NCBI RefSeq assembly: GCF_009377235.1
Contig: NZ_VMNX01000090.1
Span: 1-34,082, forward strand
DNA from: Streptomyces acidicola
Lineage (GTDB): Bacteria; Actinomycetota; Actinomycetes; Streptomycetales; Streptomycetaceae
Direction: 5' to 3'
DNA: 34,082 nucleotides
Part shown: piece by piece, positions 1-8,022 of the stretch
How positions within the stretch are numbered: position 1 is the first letter of the stretch
Layout of the letters: every line of letters starts with the position of its first letter
Notes under the pieces: model-generated
What the model was told of the DNA's origin: nothing
Seen by the model: the letters and a program-made list of their open reading frames with translations, nothing else
The model's database searches: none
Position numbers and translations under genes: made by a program

Positions 1-456
1 CCCCCCGACCGTCCCCAGCAGCAGCACCCCCACGGCCGCCGCCGCCATCGCGTACTTCAACGCCGTCGAGCCGCCCCGATGGCCCTCCGTCCCGGAGGCC
101 AGCCCCAGCATCGCCAGCCCGGCGCACACCACCGCCACCGCACCCCACTCCAACCCGCTCAGCCGCACCCGCAGCAACCGCGCCGCGACCACCGCGGTCA
201 CCGCCAGACTCGACGCCAACGCCGCGCCGACCGCGTAGATCGGGATCGACCGCAGCGCCGCGATCTGCAACAGGAACCCGAGCCCGTCCAGCCCCAGCCC
301 GGCCAGGTACCGCCACTGCCGCAACGCCCGCAGCAACAGCGCCGCGTCCCCGCCCCCACCGGTGCCCGCCGCCTGGCGCGCGGCCATCGCCTGCAACACG
401 GTCGCCGTACCGAAACAGACTGCCGCGCCCAGGGCGCACACCATTCCAAAGGCCAC
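1..456 (-). CDS. Membrane protein of the EamA/DMT transporter type, 3' part cut off by the window edge
   Basis: The minus-strand frame starting at GTG 456 (alternative ATG 444, in frame) is open to base 1, so the C-terminal part lies outside. The visible ~150 residues are mostly hydrophobic segments rich in Ala, Leu, Val and Gly, with small loops (RQWRYLAG, RLLRVRLSG) between them. The pattern AVCFGTATVLQA, then LDGLGFLLQIAALRSIPIYAV and SLAVTAVVAARLL, is like the first four or five helices of drug/metabolite (EamA-like) exporters. No strong ribosome binding site is seen before either start. The substrate cannot be read from the sequence. It is divergent from the XRE regulator at 630; the 174-bp gap could hold promoters for both. 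Confidence 0.6.
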   Translation of the reverse strand, partial: MAFGMVCALGAAVCFGTATVLQAMAARQAAGTGGGGDAALLLRALRQWRYLAGLGLDGLGFLLQIAALRSIPIYAVGAALASSLAVTAVVAARLLRVRLSGLEWGAVAVVCAGLAMLGLASGTEGHRGGSTALKYAMAAAAVGVLLLGTVGG

Positions 457-533
457 GAATCGACTGTAGGGGAGCGGGAAATCCCGGGGATCCCGGGGCC
501 AGATCCGAGTTCGGCGAATTTCTGCGTCACGTC

Positions 534-578
534 ACTCAGTGCAGGGATCCGCGTTTACTGTGAAAAGTAACTCAGTGC
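534..578. promoter_or_regulatory. Repeats upstream of the XRE/DUF397 pair (candidate operator)
   Basis: ACTCAGTGC occurs twice, at 534-542 and 570-578, in direct orientation 36 bp apart. Between them lies an inverted repeat TTACT-gtgaaa-AGTAA (555-570). WhiJ-like XRE proteins are known to bind near their own genes, so these are candidate sites for the regulator at 630; the link is inference. Confidence 0.35.
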
Positions 579-629
579 GCACATCATGTGACTGTCCGGA
601 GTCTTTCCGGTTCGGCGGAGGGGTATGCG

Positions 630-1505
630 ATGACGCTCGAGACAGAGGCGGGTCGGCTCAAGAGCGAGGCGGACGAGCCGGGTTGGGAGGTGGATCCGGA
701 CGACGAGTGGGGCGTGGCTGTCCTCACCACCGTGGGGCGGCAGTTGAAGCTGCGGCGGGAGGCGGCGGGGATGCGGGCCGCCGAGTTCGGGTCGGCGGTC
801 GGGTACGGCGAGGGCATGGTCCGCAAGATCGAGGGCGGGAAGCGCATCCCGCGGCAGGACTACCTGAACACGGCCGACGAGGTGTTGAGCGCTGGCGGGC
901 TCATCGCGGCGACGTGGGAGGACGTGAAGAAGGTCCGGTATCCGAAGAGGGTGCGGGAGCTGGGGAAGTTGGAGGCGCAGGCGGTCGAGATCGCTCTGTA
1001 CGAGTGCCACATCATCGCTGGGCTGCTGCAGACGCCGGAGCACGCACGCGCCGTCATCGGGGCAGCGCAGCCGCCGTACTCGCCGGACGACGTGGAGCGC
1101 ATGGTGGCGGCTCGCTTGGCTCGACAGTCGGTCTTTGAACGCGACCCGGCCCCGGCGCTCAGCTTCGTCCTGGAAGAGGGGGTCCTGCGGCGTCCCATCG
1201 GGGGCACAATGGCGTGGCGTCAACAGCTCGAACGTCTGCTGGAGGTGGGGCGGTTGCACAACGTCGTGCTTCAGGTGATGCCGATGAGCTGCGACACCCA
1301 CTCCGGCCTGGACGGTCGGATCGAATTGCTGAAGTTCCCGGACGGTACGGCGGTGGGCCGCTCCGACGGTGCGTTCAACGGCCGGCCCACCTCCGAACCC
1401 AAACACCTGCGCATCCTTGAGCTGCGGTATGGCACGATCCGGGCTCAGGCGCTCTCGCCACGGGAGTCGCTGGCCTTCATCGGACAACTGCTGGGGGAAA
1501 CATGA
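630..1505 (+). CDS. XRE-family regulator with C-terminal DUF5753 domain (WhiJ-like)
   Basis: The 291-residue product has a helix-turn-helix at about residues 31-85 (TVGRQLKLRREAAGMRAAEF, then VGYGEGMVRKIEGGKRIP) and a DUF5753 domain from about 110 to the end (ALYECHIIAGLLQTPEHAR, RLARQSVF, GLDGRIELLKFPD). The ATG at 630 is chosen because GGAGGGG (617-623) sits six bases before it; an ATG at 625 is out of frame and an upstream GTG at 588 has no such site. Its stop overlaps the next start (ATGA). Paired XRE-DUF5753/DUF397 genes occur in many copies in Streptomyces. The best-studied pair is at whiJ, where the DNA-binding protein is thought to be relieved by its small partner. The target genes here are unknown; the membrane protein on the other side is a candidate. 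Confidence 0.9.
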   Translation: MTLETEAGRLKSEADEPGWEVDPDDEWGVAVLTTVGRQLKLRREAAGMRAAEFGSAVGYGEGMVRKIEGGKRIPRQDYLNTADEVLSAGGLIAATWEDVKKVRYPKRVRELGKLEAQAVEIALYECHIIAGLLQTPEHARAVIGAAQPPYSPDDVERMVAARLARQSVFERDPAPALSFVLEEGVLRRPIGGTMAWRQQLERLLEVGRLHNVVLQVMPMSCDTHSGLDGRIELLKFPDGTAVGRSDGAFNGRPTSEPKHLRILELRYGTIRAQALSPRESLAFIGQLLGET

Positions 1506-1711
1506 TCCGCAAACCCACCGCCGAGGACGCCTCCGAGCCGGCGTGGTTCAAGAGCAGCTACAGCGGCGGAAATGACGGCAACTCCTGTGTTGAGCTCGCC
1601 GTCACCCCCGGCACCGTCCAAGTCCGCGACTCCAAGAACGCCGAAGGCCCCCGGCTCACGTTCGCCCCGGACGCATGGGCGCGCTTCGTGCCGTACGCGG
1701 CCGAGGGCTGA
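1502..1711 (+). CDS. DUF397 small protein, partner of the XRE regulator
   Basis: A 69-residue protein with the DUF397 signature: WFKSSYSGGNDGNSCVELA near the start, then VQVRDSKNAEGPRLTF and a final WARFVPYA. The start ATG at 1502 overlaps the stop of the XRE gene by four bases (ATGA), implying translational coupling and roughly equal synthesis. In this family the small protein is thought to act as an antagonist or co-regulator of the adjacent XRE protein, much like an antitoxin-style pair but without proven toxicity. It ends 37 bp before the convergent imine-reductase-like gene; no clear terminator hairpin is visible in that gap. Confidence 0.92.
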   Translation: MIRKPTAEDASEPAWFKSSYSGGNDGNSCVELAVTPGTVQVRDSKNAEGPRLTFAPDAWARFVPYAAEG

Positions 1712-1748
1712 TCGCACCGGCTGGTCCTCCTTGGCCTCTCGTGCCGGG

Positions 1749-2687
1749 TCAGCGCGGGTCGCGTATGCCGTCGATGATGCGGGTCCAGTTGTCACCGCCG
1801 TGTCCGTCTTCGATCGCGCGCCGATAGTGTGCCTGGACGGCTTCCGGGAGAGCGAGGTCGAGGCCGAGCGATGTGCTGGTGTCGACGATGTGGTCGGACG
1901 TCGCGCCCATCATCGTGACTGTGCTGAGGTCGCCCGGATGCTCCCCGGCATCCAGCGCGGCGCCAGGAGTTTCCTCGCCCGCTCTCATGATCGCGCCGAT
2001 CGAGTCAGCGAGGGAGAGCAACTCCGGCAGGGCCTCCCGGGCCTTGATCCCGACACTGCCCAGCATCGCGGTTGCGTGCATCAGTCCGGACAGGCTGGTG
2101 AGGAACACCGCGAGCGCGGCTTGGTACATCATCTGGGCGAGGCCCGGATCCTCGCCCAGGTACTTCGGTGTGCCGAGCAGTGTCAACGCCGCCCGGTGAC
2201 GTTCCAGTGCCTCGTCGGGGCCGCTGTAGTAGACGTAGGCCGCCTCCGTGCCGATCATCGGCGCCGGGACCATGACACCGCCGGTGAGGAAGGTGGCGCC
2301 ATGGCCTGCTGCCCAGGTGCTTGCCGCGCGGGTCCGGTCGGGGGTGTCCGAGCTCAGGTTGATCAGCGTCCGGCCTGCGAGTGATCCGGAGACGCTGCCC
2401 AGGATGTCGTACATCGCCTGGTAGTCGGTGAGGCTGAGGATCACGAGATCGCTCGCTTCGACCGCCTCGGCCGGTGTGGCCGCGTGTGTTGCTCCGTCGG
2501 CGACGACTCCGTCCGCTCGGCCGGCGGTGCGGTTCCAGACGGTGACCGGGTGGCCGGCGGCGAGGAGGGTGCGCGTCATGGCCTGGCCCATCGGGCCGAG
2601 CCCGATGACGGTGACGGTGACGGGGCTGTCCTGTCTTGGGAATGGGTTGTGTTGTTCGTCCACCCCTCCATGCTCGAAGCGCGCCAC
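1749..2687 (-). CDS. Imine reductase-like NADP-dependent oxidoreductase
   Basis: 312 residues from GTG 2687. The N-terminal Rossmann fold has GLGPMGQAM (29-37) and VTVWNRT (48-54), the NADP-type fingerprint of the 6-phosphogluconate/3-hydroxyisobutyrate dehydrogenase superfamily. LVILSLTDYQAMYDIL, LINLSSDTP and GGVMVPAP, then the C-terminal helical half ending in GHGGDNWTRIIDGI, are typical of imine reductases, which reduce cyclic imines or couple amines to ketones as dimers. By my alignment on GEDPGLA, Tyr188 occupies the catalytic Asp/Tyr position, the Tyr type. The first codons may not be translated: GTG 2687 lacks a ribosome binding site, and the conserved domain begins only at residue ~23, so a downstream start (GTG 2663) is possible. 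It is divergent from an HxlR regulator, which probably controls it. Native substrate unknown. Confidence 0.82.
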   Translation of the reverse strand: MARFEHGGVDEQHNPFPRQDSPVTVTVIGLGPMGQAMTRTLLAAGHPVTVWNRTAGRADGVVADGATHAATPAEAVEASDLVILSLTDYQAMYDILGSVSGSLAGRTLINLSSDTPDRTRAASTWAAGHGATFLTGGVMVPAPMIGTEAAYVYYSGPDEALERHRAALTLLGTPKYLGEDPGLAQMMYQAALAVFLTSLSGLMHATAMLGSVGIKAREALPELLSLADSIGAIMRAGEETPGAALDAGEHPGDLSTVTMMGATSDHIVDTSTSLGLDLALPEAVQAHYRRAIEDGHGGDNWTRIIDGIRDPR

Positions 2688-2717
2688 TATTCTCGGAAGT
2701 ACCCACTTAATACTGCG

Positions 2718-2737
2718 GTACTTACCTTTTTGTAAGT
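2718..2737. promoter_or_regulatory. Inverted repeat between the reductase and HxlR genes, likely HxlR operator
   Basis: ACTTAC (2720-2725), six bases cttttt, GTAAGT (2732-2737): a perfect 6-bp dyad within the 63-bp divergent intergenic region, directly before the ribosome binding site of the HxlR gene. Similar TACTT-spacer-AAGT dyads are bound by several HxlR regulators (for example YodB type). Binding here would repress both directions; this is inference. Confidence 0.55.
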
Positions 2738-2750
2738 GAGGAGATCAGCG

Positions 2751-3119
2751 ATGGTCAAGGCGCCGAGATGCGGGCCCTACATCTGTGGCATCGACGCCGC
2801 GCTCGACGTCGTGAGCGGCAAGTGGAAGGGGCTGATCCTCTGGGAACTCGACGCCCATCGCGTACGGCGCTTCGCCGAACTCCGTCGCGGTCTGCCGGGC
2901 GTGAGCGAGAAGATGCTGACCCAGCACCTGCGCGAAATGGAGCAGGACGGTCTCGTGCACCGGAAGGTCTATGCCGAGGTGCCGCCCCGGGTGGAGTACT
3001 CCCTGACCGAGCACGGGCGCACGCTCAATCAAGCACTCGAGCCGCTCGGTGCCTGGGGTGTCGAGCGGATCCGTCGCGAAGGCTCCGAAGTGGTCGACAC
3101 AGCCAAGGCCTCACGCTGA
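2751..3119 (+). CDS. HxlR-family winged-helix regulator with two N-terminal cysteines
   Basis: 122 residues from ATG 2751, with GAGGAG (2738-2743) seven bases upstream; this excludes the upstream GTG at 2736. HxlR hallmarks are CGIDAALDVVSGKWKGLILW near the N-terminus, then RRFAELRRGLPGVSEKMLTQ (recognition helix), LREMEQDGLVHR and a wing with PPRVEYSLTEHGRTL. Cys7 and Cys12 lie just before the DNA-binding domain, where redox- or electrophile-sensing HxlR proteins have their reactive cysteine, so a thiol switch is plausible. It is divergent from the imine-reductase-like gene, the usual HxlR-target geometry, with a dyad between them. Confidence 0.93.
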   Translation: MVKAPRCGPYICGIDAALDVVSGKWKGLILWELDAHRVRRFAELRRGLPGVSEKMLTQHLREMEQDGLVHRKVYAEVPPRVEYSLTEHGRTLNQALEPLGAWGVERIRREGSEVVDTAKASR

Positions 3120-3400
3120 CAGGCGCCAGGGCCGCGGGCCGCGCGTCGCTCCACAGCGGCCGTTCCCGCGACAACGTGCTGCCCCGCGACAGCCAGTGGT
3201 CCTCCAGGGCCTGTACGAGGGGCAGCACTGCTCACCGCAAGTCTGCCCACCGAGAGCTCCGATTCGGCTCCGTTGCGCCCATCGGCATGTAGCCGTCTCA
3301 GCGAAGGGCCACAGCTGCGGCCGCGCTCCAAGGCAGGCGGCGCTCACGCCCGAGCTCCTCAGGCGGTACCTTCATCCTCACGTCGAGGAGGAGAAGGAAC
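3120..3400. other. Intergenic region, no firm gene
   Basis: 281 bp between the HxlR gene and the sacsin-like gene. A minus-strand frame from GTG 3228, running back over the 3' end of the HxlR gene, reads plausibly protein-like at first (LPLVQALEDHWLSRGS) but has no ribosome binding site, becomes Arg-rich and matches nothing I recognise. No strong hairpin stands out. A purine-rich ribosome binding site for the next gene lies at about 3386-3397. Confidence 0.4.
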
Positions 3401-6400
3401 GTGAGCAGCATTTTCGTGCGGCCCGCGGCCGAGGGCGCGGACCCGTTCGGCACGGCCCGGCTGCGGCGCGGGGTGCTGGACGCCTGGGCCACCAGCCCGG
3501 CCCGCTTCCGCGAGGACGCCAACGCCGAGGAGGACCTGGTACTCGGCGGGTACCGGGATCGGCTCGTCGTCGAGCTCGCCCAGAACGCCGCCGACGCCGC
3601 CGCGCGGGCCAAGGTCCCCGGCCGCCTGCGGCTCACCCTCCGCGGCGGTGTCCTCGTCGCCGCCAACACCGGCGCGCCCCTCGACGCGACCGGCGTGGAG
3701 TCCCTGTCCACCCTGCGCGCATCCGCCAAGCGGGACGTGCACGAGGTCGCTGTCGGACGGTTCGGCGTCGGCTTCGCCGCCGTGCTGGCCGTCACCGACG
3801 AGCCCGCCGTCGTGGGACGGCACGGAGGCGTCCGCTGGTCCCTCGCCGAGGCACGTGAGCTGGCCGCCGACACCGCCCGCCACAGCCCGGGGCTGGGCGA
3901 CGAGATCCGGCGCCGCGACGGCCACGTACCCCTGCTGCGGCTGCCGTTCGCGGCCGAGGGCACCGCACCGGAGTCGTACGACACGGTCGTGATCCTGCCG
4001 CTGCGGGACGCCGCCGCCGAGGATCTCGCCGAGCGGCTCCTGAACGGTGTGGACGACGCGCTGCTGCTCGCCCTGCCCGGCCTGGACGAGGTCGTCGTCG
4101 AGGTCGGGGACACCACCCGTACGCTCCGCCGCCGTCCCCGCGAGCACGGCGTGACCGTCGAGGACTCCCGCGAGGGCACCACCTACTGGCGAACGGTCTC
4201 GCAAGCCGGACCCCTCGACCCGGCGCTCCTCGCCGACCGGCCCGTCGAGGAGCGGCTGCGCCCCTACTGGTCCGTGACCTGGGCCGTACCCGTCGACGCC
4301 GACGGCACCCCGCTCCGCCCCCGCACCGCGCCCGTCGTGCACGCGCCCACCCCCAGCGACGAGCCGCTCGGCGTGCCCGCGCTGCTCATCGCCTCGCTCC
4401 CGCTGGACACCACGCGACGTCACGCCGCACCCGGCCCGCTCACCGGTTTCCTCGTGGAGCGCGCGGCCGACGCGTACGCCGAACTCCTCGCCGAATGGCG
4501 GCCGGTGACCCCCGGAAGCATCGACCTCGTGCCCGGCCCGCTGGGCAAGGGCGAGCTGGACGGGGCGCTGCGGCAGGCGATCCTCGACCGGCTGCCGCGT
4601 ACCGCCTTCCTGCCCCCCGCGATCGACCCGACGGCGATCGGCCTGGCTGAGATCGGCCCGGCTGAGATCGGCCCGACTCGGCGCGACGAGCTTCCCGAGG
4701 CGCTCCGGCCCCGCGACGCCGAGGTCGTCGAGGGCGCGGGGGCCGACACCGTCCGGGTCCTCGCCGAGGTGCTGCCGAGCCTGCTGCCGGCCGGGCTCGA
4801 ACGCCGTGTCGAGCTGCGGACGCTGGGCGTGGCCCGGCTTCCGCTCACCGAGGCCGTCGACCGTCTGGCCGGGCTGGAGAAGGACCCCGGCTGGTGGTGG
4901 CGGCTCTACGACAGTCTCGCCGGGGTCGACCCCGACCGGCTGTCCGGGCTGCCCGTGCCGCTTGCCGACGGGCGTACGACGATCGGGCCCCGGCAGATCC
5001 TGCTGCCCACCCCGGACGAGGCGCGCATCGAGCCGGAGGCCCTGGCCCGGCTCGGCCTCAAGGTCGCGCACCCGGACGCCGCCCATCCGCTCCTGGAGAA
5101 GCTGGGCGCGCTGCCCGCGACGCCCCGTGCCGTGCTCACCACGCCACAGGTGCGCGCCGCCGTGGCCGCCTCCCTCGACGAGGACACCGGGGCCTGGGAG
5201 GAGGACGCGCCCGACGCGGAGGAACTCGCGGACATCGTCCTCGGGCTTGTACGGGATGCGGGCCTGGAGCCGGGAGATGAACCGTGGCTCGGCGCCCTCG
5301 CCCTCCCCGACGAGGAAGGAGAGCTCTCGCCCGCCGGCGAGCTGGTCCTCCCCGGCAGCCCGTTCGCCCAGGTGATGCGCGAGGACGAACTGGCCTTCGT
5401 GGACGCCGAGCTGGCCGACCGCTGGGGCGAGCAGCCGTTGGCCGCCTGTGGTGTGCTGGCCGGGTTCCTGCTCGTCCGCGCCACCGACGTCGTCCTCGAC
5501 CCGGACGAACTGGAGCCCAGGGAGGGCGACTTCGCCGAGCCGGACGACGCGGGGCTCCTCGACGCCGTCGACGTGTGGTGCGAGGACGTCCTCGACCGGC
5601 TCCCGGACACTCCCGTACCGCCCGTCGCGACCGAGATCGTCGCCGTGCGGGACCTCGACCTCGTGGACGACGACCGCTGGCCGCAGGCACTCGCCCTGCT
5701 CTCACGGCCGCCGCTGCGTGACGCGCTCACCCAGCCCGTGCGCGTCCTGCTGCCGGACGGGACGCACGAGATCGTCCGGTCGTACACGGCGTGGTGGCTG
5801 CGCGGGAACCCGGTGCTCGACGGGCGCCGCCCGGCAGGTCTGCGCGCCGCGGGCGGCGACCCGCTGCTCCACGGCCTGTACGACGAGGCCGACGCCACCG
5901 GCTTCGACGACGAGCAGGTACTGCGGGCGCTCGGCGTCCGGACGTCCGTGGCCGCCCTGCTGGAGGAGCCCGGCGGCGCCGCCGAACTCCTCGACCGCCT
6001 CGCCGACCCGGAGCGGCACGTGTCGTCCGCGCAACTGCACGCGTTGTACGGCGCGCTGGCCGACCTCGACCCCGAGCAGGTGACCCTGCCGGACGAGCTG
6101 CGGGCCGTGCTGGACGGGGAGGTCGTGGTCGTGGACGCGGCCGACGCGGTGGTCGTCGACTCGCCCGATCTGCTGCCGTTCACGGACGGGGTGCCGCTGC
6201 TTCCCGTACGGCCGTCCAGGGCCGCCGACCTCGCCGAACTGTTCCAGGTGCGACGGCTGAGCGAGTCGGTGACGGGCGAGGTGGACTCCGAGGGCACGGA
6301 GCACGACGTGCCGGAGTCCGTACGAGTGCTGCTGGGCCCCGCCACCCCGTCCACCTACGTCGAGCACGAGGAACTCGTGGTCGACGGCGTCGAGTTGGAC

Positions 6401-6565
6401 TGGCGCCGTACACGGGACGGTGTGCTGCACGCGGCCACCCTTGAGGGCGTCGCGGCGGGGCTGGCCTGGGCCGCCGCACAGTGGCCGCGCCGCTTCGAGG
6501 TCGCCGCGCTGCTCGAAGACCCGTCCAGGACGGAGGAGTTGGCGCGGGACCGCTGGTTCGACTGA
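3401..6565 (+). CDS. Large sacsin/Hsp90-type (GHKL) ATP-binding protein
   Basis: 1054 residues from GTG 3401, preceded by GAGGAGGAGAAGGA. The N-terminal ~220 residues are a GHKL ATPase module like that of sacsin and Hsp90: VVELAQNAADAA (56-67) is the N box with its Mg-binding Asn, VLVAANTGAPLD (85-96) replaces the DNG loop, and GRFGVGFAAVLAV (119-131) is the glycine-rich lid. Such proteins are annotated as sacsin N-terminal ATP-binding-like or Hsp90-like in actinobacteria. The remaining ~800 residues are acidic, helical and without a motif I recognise; no Hsp90 middle or C-terminal domain is obvious. A short duplication encodes AEIGPAEIGP (DNA about 4646-4675). No membrane segments. It stands alone, flanked by intergenic gaps. 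A chaperone-like or conflict-related role is possible but unproved. Confidence 0.85.
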   Translation: MSSIFVRPAAEGADPFGTARLRRGVLDAWATSPARFREDANAEEDLVLGGYRDRLVVELAQNAADAAARAKVPGRLRLTLRGGVLVAANTGAPLDATGVESLSTLRASAKRDVHEVAVGRFGVGFAAVLAVTDEPAVVGRHGGVRWSLAEARELAADTARHSPGLGDEIRRRDGHVPLLRLPFAAEGTAPESYDTVVILPLRDAAAEDLAERLLNGVDDALLLALPGLDEVVVEVGDTTRTLRRRPREHGVTVEDSREGTTYWRTVSQAGPLDPALLADRPVEERLRPYWSVTWAVPVDADGTPLRPRTAPVVHAPTPSDEPLGVPALLIASLPLDTTRRHAAPGPLTGFLVERAADAYAELLAEWRPVTPGSIDLVPGPLGKGELDGALRQAILDRLPRTAFLPPAIDPTAIGLAEIGPAEIGPTRRDELPEALRPRDAEVVEGAGADTVRVLAEVLPSLLPAGLERRVELRTLGVARLPLTEAVDRLAGLEKDPGWWWRLYDSLAGVDPDRLSGLPVPLADGRTTIGPRQILLPTPDEARIEPEALARLGLKVAHPDAAHPLLEKLGALPATPRAVLTTPQVRAAVAASLDEDTGAWEEDAPDAEELADIVLGLVRDAGLEPGDEPWLGALALPDEEGELSPAGELVLPGSPFAQVMREDELAFVDAELADRWGEQPLAACGVLAGFLLVRATDVVLDPDELEPREGDFAEPDDAGLLDAVDVWCEDVLDRLPDTPVPPVATEIVAVRDLDLVDDDRWPQALALLSRPPLRDALTQPVRVLLPDGTHEIVRSYTAWWLRGNPVLDGRRPAGLRAAGGDPLLHGLYDEADATGFDDEQVLRALGVRTSVAALLEEPGGAAELLDRLADPERHVSSAQLHALYGALADLDPEQVTLPDELRAVLDGEVVVVDAADAVVVDSPDLLPFTDGVPLLPVRPSRAADLAELFQVRRLSESVTGEVDSEGTEHDVPESVRVLLGPATPSTYVEHEELVVDGVELDWRRTRDGVLHAATLEGVAAGLAWAAAQWPRRFEVAALLEDPSRTEELARDRWFD

Positions 6566-6831
6566 GGGGTCCGGTAACCCCCGAGTAACGTGATCTACGT
6601 AACATCGGCAGCAATTGTTCACCTCCCGTACAACCTTTCTCTCCCCTCATGTATCTGATCCGGCGAGCCATCCGGCTCGTCAGGCCCATAGGCCCCATAG
6701 GCCCCGTAGGCCCCATGAGTCATGGGCCCCATGGGGCATAGGCCGAACGGCCAAAGGGCCAAAGGATCAACTCGGGCTCCCGCGTGCGCTGAGCACTCTG
6801 CCGCGGGATCCCCCTACACGTGGGGAAACAC
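6566..6831. other. Intergenic region with hairpin and short tandem repeats
   Basis: 266 bp between the sacsin-like and DUF5707-like genes. It holds a small hairpin CGAGCC-atcc-GGCTCG (6664-6679), then a 9-bp tandem repeat (ATAGGCCCC type, see next entry) and a 12-bp palindrome GCCCCATGGGGC (6726-6737). A GGGGAAA ribosome binding site at 6822-6828 precedes the next gene. No open frame looks coding. Confidence 0.5.
6681..6737. repeat. 9-bp tandem repeat (ATAGGCCCC) with adjoining palindrome
   Basis: Units at 6688-6696 and 6697-6705 are identical (ATAGGCCCC) and 6706-6714 differs by one base (GTAGGCCCC), after a partial unit at 6681-6687. They run into CATGAGTCATG and the perfect palindrome GCCCCATGGGGC (6726-6737). 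This is non-coding; slippage is the likely origin. Confidence 0.7.
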
Positions 6832-7671
6832 ATGCGCATGCGTGCCACTGTGGCCGCCGTCTCCGGCGCCCTGGCGCTCTCCGCCCTCGCCGTGCCGGCC
6901 GCGCAGGCCGATGCCGAACCCGGCGCACTCGTGTCGTCGGCCACGCCGTTCGGTGCCACCGCTGCGGCGGACGAGGTCGTCGGCGACACCGTGATCAAGT
7001 CGGTGTCCGTCAACGGCGGCAAGGACGTCCTGGTCGGTACCACCAACAAGAAGACCTTCACCATCTCGGTGACCGCGACCGACCCGTCCGGCATCGAGGA
7101 CGGCTACGCGTTCCTGTGGCACGGCACCGACATCGACACCGACGTGGACGGTGCGATCGTCCCGGACGCCGAGAACGGCACCTGCACCGCTCTGAACGCG
7201 ACCAGCGCGACCTGCAAGGTCACCGTCGTCGCCGACCCGAACGAGAACATCTACAGCAACGTTCTCGCGGGCAAGTGGAAGGTGTTCGCCGGTGCCGTGG
7301 GCAAGGACGGCGACTACGTCATCAAGGACGCGTACAAGACCCACAGCGTCAAGCGCTACTCCAGGCTGACGGTCAACGCCTCGCCCGAGCCGGTGAAGAA
7401 GGGCAGGACCATCACGGTCACGGGTGCCCTGACCCGCGCCAACTGGGACACGGGCAAGTACGCCGGCTACACCCACCAGTCCGTGAAGCTCCAGTTCAAG
7501 AAGAAGGGCTCGACGACCTACACGGACGTCAAGACCGTCAAGTCCGGCTCGGCGGGCGCTCTGAAGACCACGGTCACGGCCAGCACCGACGGCACGTTCC
7601 GCTACGTCTTCGCGGGCACCTCGACCACGCCGGCGGTCACGTCGTCGGGTGACTTCGTCGACGTGCAGTAG
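6832..7671 (+). CDS. Secreted protein of DUF5707 type
   Basis: 279 residues from ATG 6832, with GGGGAAA five bases or so upstream. A Sec signal peptide (MRMRATVAAVSGALALSALA, then VPAAQADA) is cleaved probably after AQA or ADA near residue 26. The mature part has two beta-rich segments: residues ~55-180, with a Cys pair (GTCTALNATSATCK) that could form a disulfide, and ~181-279, beginning LTVNASPEPVKKGRTITVTG and ending in a repeat-like beta domain (KTTVTASTDGTFRYVFAG). This matches the small secreted Streptomyces proteins grouped as DUF5707; I recall the family rather than having searched it. Function unknown; the C-terminal half resembles Ig-like surface modules. No sortase signal. Confidence 0.75.
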   Translation: MRMRATVAAVSGALALSALAVPAAQADAEPGALVSSATPFGATAAADEVVGDTVIKSVSVNGGKDVLVGTTNKKTFTISVTATDPSGIEDGYAFLWHGTDIDTDVDGAIVPDAENGTCTALNATSATCKVTVVADPNENIYSNVLAGKWKVFAGAVGKDGDYVIKDAYKTHSVKRYSRLTVNASPEPVKKGRTITVTGALTRANWDTGKYAGYTHQSVKLQFKKKGSTTYTDVKTVKSGSAGALKTTVTASTDGTFRYVFAGTSTTPAVTSSGDFVDVQ

Positions 7672-7683
7672 TCGCCGCAGCCG

Positions 7684-7805
7684 TTAGACGGGGAGACGGC
7701 GGTCGACCCACTTCCACAGGAACTCCAGGGCGACCGCCGCCACCGCCGCGATGCCCACGGCCATCCAGGGCATCGCGGCGCCCACCAGCGTGAGGGCGAG
7801 GACCC
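7684..7805 (-). pseudogene. Remnant of a P-type ATPase 3' end (duplicate of the ctpE-like gene end)
   Basis: The minus strand reads ALTLVGAAMPWMAVGIAAVA, then AVALEFLWKWVDRRLPV and a TAA stop at 7684-7686. This is the last ~38 codons of the P-type ATPase at 11613-14012 (ALKLVGATMPWLAVGIAAVA ... RWVDRRLPA). At DNA level 7691-7799 matches 11620-11728 with five differences in 109 bases. Homology ends abruptly near 7800, and there is no start codon or upstream part of the gene. The reading frame and stop are intact, so the fragment is either recent or was displaced whole from a related ATPase gene. It forms the left boundary of the HEPN/KGGVGR island. Confidence 0.88.
7691..7799. repeat. Left copy of the 109-bp direct repeat flanking the island
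   Basis: This pairs with 11620-11728 in the same orientation, 104 of 109 bases identical by eye, at an offset of 3929 bp. It marks the left edge of the three-gene minus-strand island. Confidence 0.9.
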
Positions 7806-7854
7806 GCGTGCCGCGCTGCCCGCCCGGTGACCGGGGGCACGGGACTGGTCCAGT

Positions 7855-7956
7855 TCATCCGCGGCGGGCGGCGGCGTGGCTCTTCGAGGGGGAGGCGACG
7901 TCGGCGAACGGTTCGACGCAGAGCTGTTCGGCCCTGTCGAGCCGCGGGGGCGGCAC
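7855..7956 (-). CDS. Possible 33-residue ORF or remnant downstream of the NTPase gene
   Basis: After the NTPase stop at 8023 the same frame stays open; from GTG 7956 it encodes 33 residues including RLDRAEQLCVEPFADVASP before TGA at 7855. GGGAG lies about ten bases upstream. The composition is protein-like, but I do not recognise it. It may be a decayed C-terminus of cargo lost from the island, or chance. The rest of 7806-8022 holds nothing else I can support. Confidence 0.22.
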   Translation of the reverse strand: MPPPRLDRAEQLCVEPFADVASPSKSHAAARRG

Positions 7957-8022
7957 TGTCAGGGTTCTCCCGGCGGCCCTGTTCGAGCCGTATCGTTCCC
8001 CGCACGGGCCGACGGCGCCGCC

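Noticed and set aside
3359..5086. 575-codon minus-strand frame opposite the sacsin-like gene
   Set aside because: Composition is Gly/Arg/Gln-rich without any motif; the plus strand has a good ribosome binding site and a GHKL domain.
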